Positions 60,097 to 64,000 of a DNA stretch of 64,000 nt are shown piece by piece. The DNA lies in contig JADKGY010000001.1 of NCBI GenBank assembly GCA_016722045.1, positions 62,001 through 126,000 of the forward strand, in the 5' to 3' direction. The translations under genes and the position numbers were made by a program. The notes below the pieces were generated by a model, which saw only the letters and a program-made list of their open reading frames with translations, was not told the DNA's origin and did not search any database. This DNA is from Candidatus Opimibacter skivensis. GTDB taxonomy: Bacteria > Bacteroidota > Bacteroidia > Chitinophagales > Saprospiraceae. Numbering within the stretch: position 1 is the stretch's first letter; every line of letters begins with the position of its first letter.

Positions 60097-63006
60097 ATGC
60101 GCGTGAATAAAACAAGACTTTACTTTTTCCTGGTGCTTGTATTCATATCTGCCAGCCTTTCCTTTTCAATGGCCCAGGTCAGTAATACGGAAGCTGTGAA
60201 AGCGATGATCGGGCGTTACAAAACAGATCCACGGGGCCCTTACAGGGATATTCGTTGGTTTTGCAAAGATGGAACAACCCGTGATCCACATGATCCATGT
60301 CCCGATCATAAGGGATCTCAACACGCCCGTCTTAAAGATGAGGTAACTGCACTGGCCGATAAGGATCATATCTTTCTTGGGCAGATTCTGGCCTCAACTC
60401 AGGATGTAGATTTCTGGGACGTTCCCAACGCTCATTCCCGGCTCAAACAATACCAGCTTGAACTCTATCTCCGCAACAATGATGATGGATGGATCAACCG
60501 CAGAGCTCAATTTTACAGAGGTGCTACCCAGACAGAAGACGAAAGCAATTGGGGTGCTGAATTTTATAAATGGTTACTTGATGATGTCGATATTCTCCGG
60601 TCTGATTATTACCTGATCAGACAAAGTGCCAGGGATATTCCGCATGCCGGTGATAACAATGACGCTCAGATCGTGAGAGCTCTTTCGGCAGAGATAGCAG
60701 AAGCTCTTCCTTCTTTCCAGGAATTGAGGATAAAATTACATGGTACCCCTGATGCGGGAGACAGAAAACGTGTGAGAGATTTTGAAGAGAAAAACAAAAA
60801 CAAGATTACACCCGCCATTGACTCCATGTTTAATGAATTGAACATCGGCCTCTCGCTTATGTACAGACCATTTAAGGTAAGCGATTTTGATAGTTATCTG
60901 AAAGCTCTGCCTGCAGAAAGCAATGCGGCTGTAGCATTACAATCTTTTACCCGTAAGTTCAGCACGATGGATTGCCCGCCCGAGCAATGTCAATTGATCA
61001 GTCAGACAGCTTTGTTGTTGCGACGCGAAATGCTTACACCGATGAAGAGTTATGACAGACTTGCCCTAATCGATGCATCCAATAAACTTGAAAGCCTCCT
61101 CAACACAGAAATCACGTTGTGGAAACCTTCATATCTGAGTGATCTCCTTGACCAGGTCCATTGTCTTGCGGAAGCAGCTACAGCATTTGGTTTTCTTGAA
61201 CTTTGGGAATGGGATCAAATCAATCCTTCACTGACAGCCACTGTGGGAGATACGATCACATTGACACAGTTGAGCGATTATAGTGAAAGTGGTCGTCATG
61301 TAGCAGAGTGGGGCGCTGGGATGGTGCGGGCTCAGTATATGGATGTCATTAATTTATATCACGATTTTGAACCTCTCGCTGCAGGCTTTTATGATGACCG
61401 TGTGCGTTCTTCTGTTCTTTTGCCTTTAGGTCGTGTGGTAAGTTGGCTTGGTGATGAATTTTCTCATAAAGCAGGTTTTGCCAATCAGGTTTTTAGTATT
61501 CCTGATCAATCCTCCATTCATGGACTCAATCCTGGGTATACAGTTGGAGAATTAGTAGTCGTGACAGATTCTCCGGAAACAGTAGAGCTTTCTCCTGATA
61601 AAATATATGTCTTTCATCATCCACCGGCTAATCTGAAACCAATAGCCGGAATAGCTACAGTGACAGAAGGAAATACAGTGTCTCATATTCAATTGTTAGC
61701 TCGGAATCTGGCTATACCTAATGCAGTACTTTCCCAGGAAAATATGGATCGGCTAAAAGCATTCAATGGAAAAATGATTTTCTATGCGGTCTCCAACAAA
61801 GGCACTGTCATCATGAAGCCTGTTTCGGAGATGACTCCATATGAACAGAAGCTCTTTGAAAAGAAAAAGCGAAGCGAAGAAAAAATATCTGTGCCCATAG
61901 CCAGGATTGAACTACACAATCCACATGTCCTGAACCTCAATACTATAAATTCTTCCTACTCAGGAAAAGTCTGTGGACCGAAAGCTGCTAACCTCGGTCA
62001 GTTAAAACAAATGTTTCCTGAAAATGTCGTCGATGGTTTAGTTGTCCCTTTCGCTATTTTCCGTCAGCATATGAATCAAAAAATTCCGGGACAGGAGACT
62101 AATTATTGGGCCAAAATGATCGGAATATTTGATAAAGGAGAATGCCTGAGATGTAGCGGAGTGTCTGAGCCTGAAATTGAAACATTTCTTCTCCAGCAAT
62201 TGGATACACTTCGCGCGCTGATCAAAGCAATGCCTTTTCTTCCTGCATTCAGAGAAGAGTTGGAGCAACAATTCAACAGTGTATTTGGAAAGCCCATGGG
62301 TAAAGTGCCGGTATTTGTACGCAGCGATACAAACATGGAGGACCTTAAAGATTTTACCGGTGCAGGTCTTAATCTTACTGTATTCAATGTCGTTGATCCT
62401 GAAAAAATATTCCAGGGTATTCGTGATGTTTGGGCTTCACCTTATACAGAACGAAGTTTCCGATGGAGGCAACGGTATCTCAACAATCCGGAAAATGTAT
62501 TTCCTTCCATAGTCATCATACCGAGTGTAGATGGTGATAAATCGGGAGTGATGATTACAAAAGGGATCACTACCGGTAATAACGGAGACCTTACGATTGC
62601 GTTTAACCATGGTGTTGGTGGAGCAGTTGACGGACAGGCTGCCGAGACCTGGCTGCTGGACATGGATTGTCATGATCACCTGATCGCACCGGCGAGAGAA
62701 CCAAATTATACAACCATTCCTGCAACAGGCGGAAGCGTAAAAAAGCAAACCACTTTTGAAGAACGAATTCTGACACGCGATAACCTTGATGCACTCAGGA
62801 TGATAGCGGATCGAATACAATTTGAATTACCGAAAGCTCCCGGAATAACTACCAATGGACCTTTTGATATGGAGCTTGGATTTAAGGACAATAAATTATG
62901 GCTTTTCCAGGTGAGGCCTTTTAATGAAAATAAAAAAGCGACTACATCTGAATTTCTGCAAAACATCACACCTGATTTTGATGCAAAGCGTACTATAATA
63001 CTTTAA
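60097..63006 (+). CDS. Exported PEP/pyruvate-dikinase-like protein (glucan-dikinase domain order)
   Basis: From the ATG at 60097 the 969-aa product has a signal peptide (MRVNKTRLYFFLVLVFISAS ... SMAQ). Residues ~30-460 are a helical domain with no match I can name. A phosphohistidine domain follows: VFHHPPANLKPIAGIATVTEG then TVSHIQLLARNLAIPNAV, His530 in the SHxxxxAR motif. The C-terminal ATP-grasp domain (PPDK_N) has GPKAANLGQLKQ, VPVFVRSDTNMEDLKDFTGAG, SGVMITKG and DMELGFKDNKLWLFQVRPF. His domain before ATP-grasp is the order of glucan water dikinases. An extracytoplasmic ATP-grasp kinase is unexpected because ATP is not available there. It precedes a serine hydrolase by 3 bases. Confidence 0.83.
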   Translation: MRVNKTRLYFFLVLVFISASLSFSMAQVSNTEAVKAMIGRYKTDPRGPYRDIRWFCKDGTTRDPHDPCPDHKGSQHARLKDEVTALADKDHIFLGQILASTQDVDFWDVPNAHSRLKQYQLELYLRNNDDGWINRRAQFYRGATQTEDESNWGAEFYKWLLDDVDILRSDYYLIRQSARDIPHAGDNNDAQIVRALSAEIAEALPSFQELRIKLHGTPDAGDRKRVRDFEEKNKNKITPAIDSMFNELNIGLSLMYRPFKVSDFDSYLKALPAESNAAVALQSFTRKFSTMDCPPEQCQLISQTALLLRREMLTPMKSYDRLALIDASNKLESLLNTEITLWKPSYLSDLLDQVHCLAEAATAFGFLELWEWDQINPSLTATVGDTITLTQLSDYSESGRHVAEWGAGMVRAQYMDVINLYHDFEPLAAGFYDDRVRSSVLLPLGRVVSWLGDEFSHKAGFANQVFSIPDQSSIHGLNPGYTVGELVVVTDSPETVELSPDKIYVFHHPPANLKPIAGIATVTEGNTVSHIQLLARNLAIPNAVLSQENMDRLKAFNGKMIFYAVSNKGTVIMKPVSEMTPYEQKLFEKKKRSEEKISVPIARIELHNPHVLNLNTINSSYSGKVCGPKAANLGQLKQMFPENVVDGLVVPFAIFRQHMNQKIPGQETNYWAKMIGIFDKGECLRCSGVSEPEIETFLLQQLDTLRALIKAMPFLPAFREELEQQFNSVFGKPMGKVPVFVRSDTNMEDLKDFTGAGLNLTVFNVVDPEKIFQGIRDVWASPYTERSFRWRQRYLNNPENVFPSIVIIPSVDGDKSGVMITKGITTGNNGDLTIAFNHGVGGAVDGQAAETWLLDMDCHDHLIAPAREPNYTTIPATGGSVKKQTTFEERILTRDNLDALRMIADRIQFELPKAPGITTNGPFDMELGFKDNKLWLFQVRPFNENKKATTSEFLQNITPDFDAKRTIIL

Positions 63007-63009
63007 CTG

Positions 63010-64000
63010 ATGCATAGGAGCATGGAATTCAGAAAGGCGATACTCACATTACTGGTGATCTGTGCGTTCATCACTAAAGGACCGACATACCCGATCGATG
63101 GATATCCTTATACAAATATCAGGCGACTGTATTATCTGGATCAGGTGGCAGAGGGTAAACTGAAAGGCACAAAACCGATCCCGGGCGCGATGAAATCCGT
63201 GGATGATATTCATTTAAATCTGACGAATACCAAAGGAGATAGTCTTGATTCAATACCGATTCATGATGCGGGGTTGCAGGCGGCTATCAACAAGTTGTTT
63301 CCAAGGCTCAATGAAAATTATAGTGTCGCCGTACTTGATATCACATCCGGTCATCCGACACGTTATGCCAGTCGAAAAGAAACTGCAGGTTATCAACCAG
63401 GAAGTGTGGGCAAGCTTGCGGTGCTGACAGGATTTTTTACAGAGCTGGCAAAAATTTATCCGGACTCTTTCAGCATGAGACAGGATTTGCTTTGCAATAA
63501 AGAAGTTCGTGCAGGTACATGGGCGTTAAGCGATGAGCATACAGTTTCTATTTTCGATATGGAGACTGACGTTCTCAAGAGACGACAAGTCGTGGCTTCT
63601 GATGTATTTCGATTGTACGAATGGCTGGATTACATGATGTCCGTGAGTAACAATGGTGCTGCTTCCGTGTGCTGGAGGGAAGCGATATTGATGCATGTCT
63701 TTGGGAAAAGATATCCTGATCTCACCGAAAAAGAAGCAACGGAATATTTTAAAACAACACCAAAATCTGAATTATCGGATATAGCCATTGCTGTAGTCAA
63801 TGATCCACTGCGCGCGATGGGCATCACTAAGGATGAATGGCGACTTGGTTTGCTATTCACAGAGGGAGGGTCTGACTGGATTCCGGGTCAGGGAGGAAGT
63901 ATCGGCACTCCTTTGGGGCTTATGAAATTTTTGATCCATCTTGAACGGGGGTTGGTTGTCGATCAACGCACTAGTCTTGAAATGAAAAGATTGATGTATA
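63010..64000 (+). CDS. Serine beta-lactamase/penicillin-binding-like hydrolase (partial, right edge)
   Basis: ATG at 63010 (or 63022, MEFRKAILTLLVICAFITKG) begins a secreted protein still open at the window end (at least 330 aa). YQPGSVGKLAVLTGFF holds an S-x-x-K motif (Ser-Val-Gly-Lys), and YMMSVSNNGAASVCW holds an S-x-N motif. SIGTPLGLMKFLIHLERG resembles the region after the K/H-T-G triad in class A beta-lactamase-like enzymes. It follows the dikinase-like gene by 3 bases and should be cotranscribed. Substrate unknown. Confidence 0.72.
   Translation, partial: MHRSMEFRKAILTLLVICAFITKGPTYPIDGYPYTNIRRLYYLDQVAEGKLKGTKPIPGAMKSVDDIHLNLTNTKGDSLDSIPIHDAGLQAAINKLFPRLNENYSVAVLDITSGHPTRYASRKETAGYQPGSVGKLAVLTGFFTELAKIYPDSFSMRQDLLCNKEVRAGTWALSDEHTVSIFDMETDVLKRRQVVASDVFRLYEWLDYMMSVSNNGAASVCWREAILMHVFGKRYPDLTEKEATEYFKTTPKSELSDIAIAVVNDPLRAMGITKDEWRLGLLFTEGGSDWIPGQGGSIGTPLGLMKFLIHLERGLVVDQRTSLEMKRLMY

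Overview
The window looks like a chromosomal contig from a member of the Bacteroidota, probably a Saprospiria- or Chitinophagia-like lineage. This rests on at least five secreted proteins ending in type IX secretion (T9SS) C-terminal sorting domains, promoters of the TTG-N19-TAnnTTTG type, weak Shine-Dalgarno sites, AT-rich DNA, and families such as DUF1080, DUF6624, DUF1648, DUF2231 and YCF48/BNR propellers. No rRNA, tRNA, CRISPR array, prophage or large biosynthetic cluster was recognised.

Layout. 0.2-13.5 kb, nearly all minus strand: flavin amine oxidase, SGNH hydrolase, DHFR-like reductase, BNR protein, DinB-like protein, NUDIX hydrolase, D-aminoacylase-like lipoprotein, DUF1211/TMEM175 channel, methionine aminopeptidase, cupin, and several T9SS cargo proteins. 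13.6-14.6 kb: a tandem array of ~300-bp palindromic units. 14.6-26.6 kb: a stretch where most genes are broken by one-base indels, mostly missing bases in short homopolymers (PQQ-like propeller, DUF1211 channel, BNR/T9SS protein, fibre-like protein, regulator-propeller lipoprotein, katG). 26.7-33.7 kb: a PerR-like Fur regulator upstream of katG, glyoxalase-fold and DUF1648 proteins, esterase, a secreted-type phosphoesterase with an unknown 129-aa partner on the plus strand, and three small secreted or membrane proteins. 33.8-36.4 kb: dinD between two ~170-bp direct copies of the 3' end of an orphan membrane-protein gene. 36.7-43.5 kb: two barrel proteins, a DUF433/DUF5615 toxin-antitoxin pair, a large BNR protein and a GH32 fructanase. 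43.9-53.9 kb: CbbX-type AAA+ ATPase with a duplicated N-terminal domain, S41 peptidase, beta-lactamase-fold hydrolase, a triple-repeat T9SS adhesin-like protein, methyltransferase, DUF6624, an unknown barrel-like protein and a VanZ-like protein. 53.9-64 kb: MOSC protein, rubrerythrin lipoprotein, an OmpR/histidine-kinase pair, DUF2231, GNAT, and an exported PEP/pyruvate-dikinase-like protein followed 3 bp later by a serine hydrolase that runs off the right edge.

Intergenic space is rich in short palindromic or MITE-like repeats. At least seven sequence-distinct families recur (A: GGACGCGGAT ends; B: CGTAGG hairpins with nested GCAAA hairpins; C: TTCGAG/CTCGAA; D: CACGTC/GACGTG array; E: GGGCGGTTGCAAAACG; F: AAGGC/GCCTT; G: GCTCCTACGGAGC). 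Several lie directly downstream of stop codons and look able to terminate transcription. These repeats, the dinD insertion and the exported dikinase/hydrolase pair are the most unusual content. I see no gene cluster that I can confidently call a new multi-gene system.
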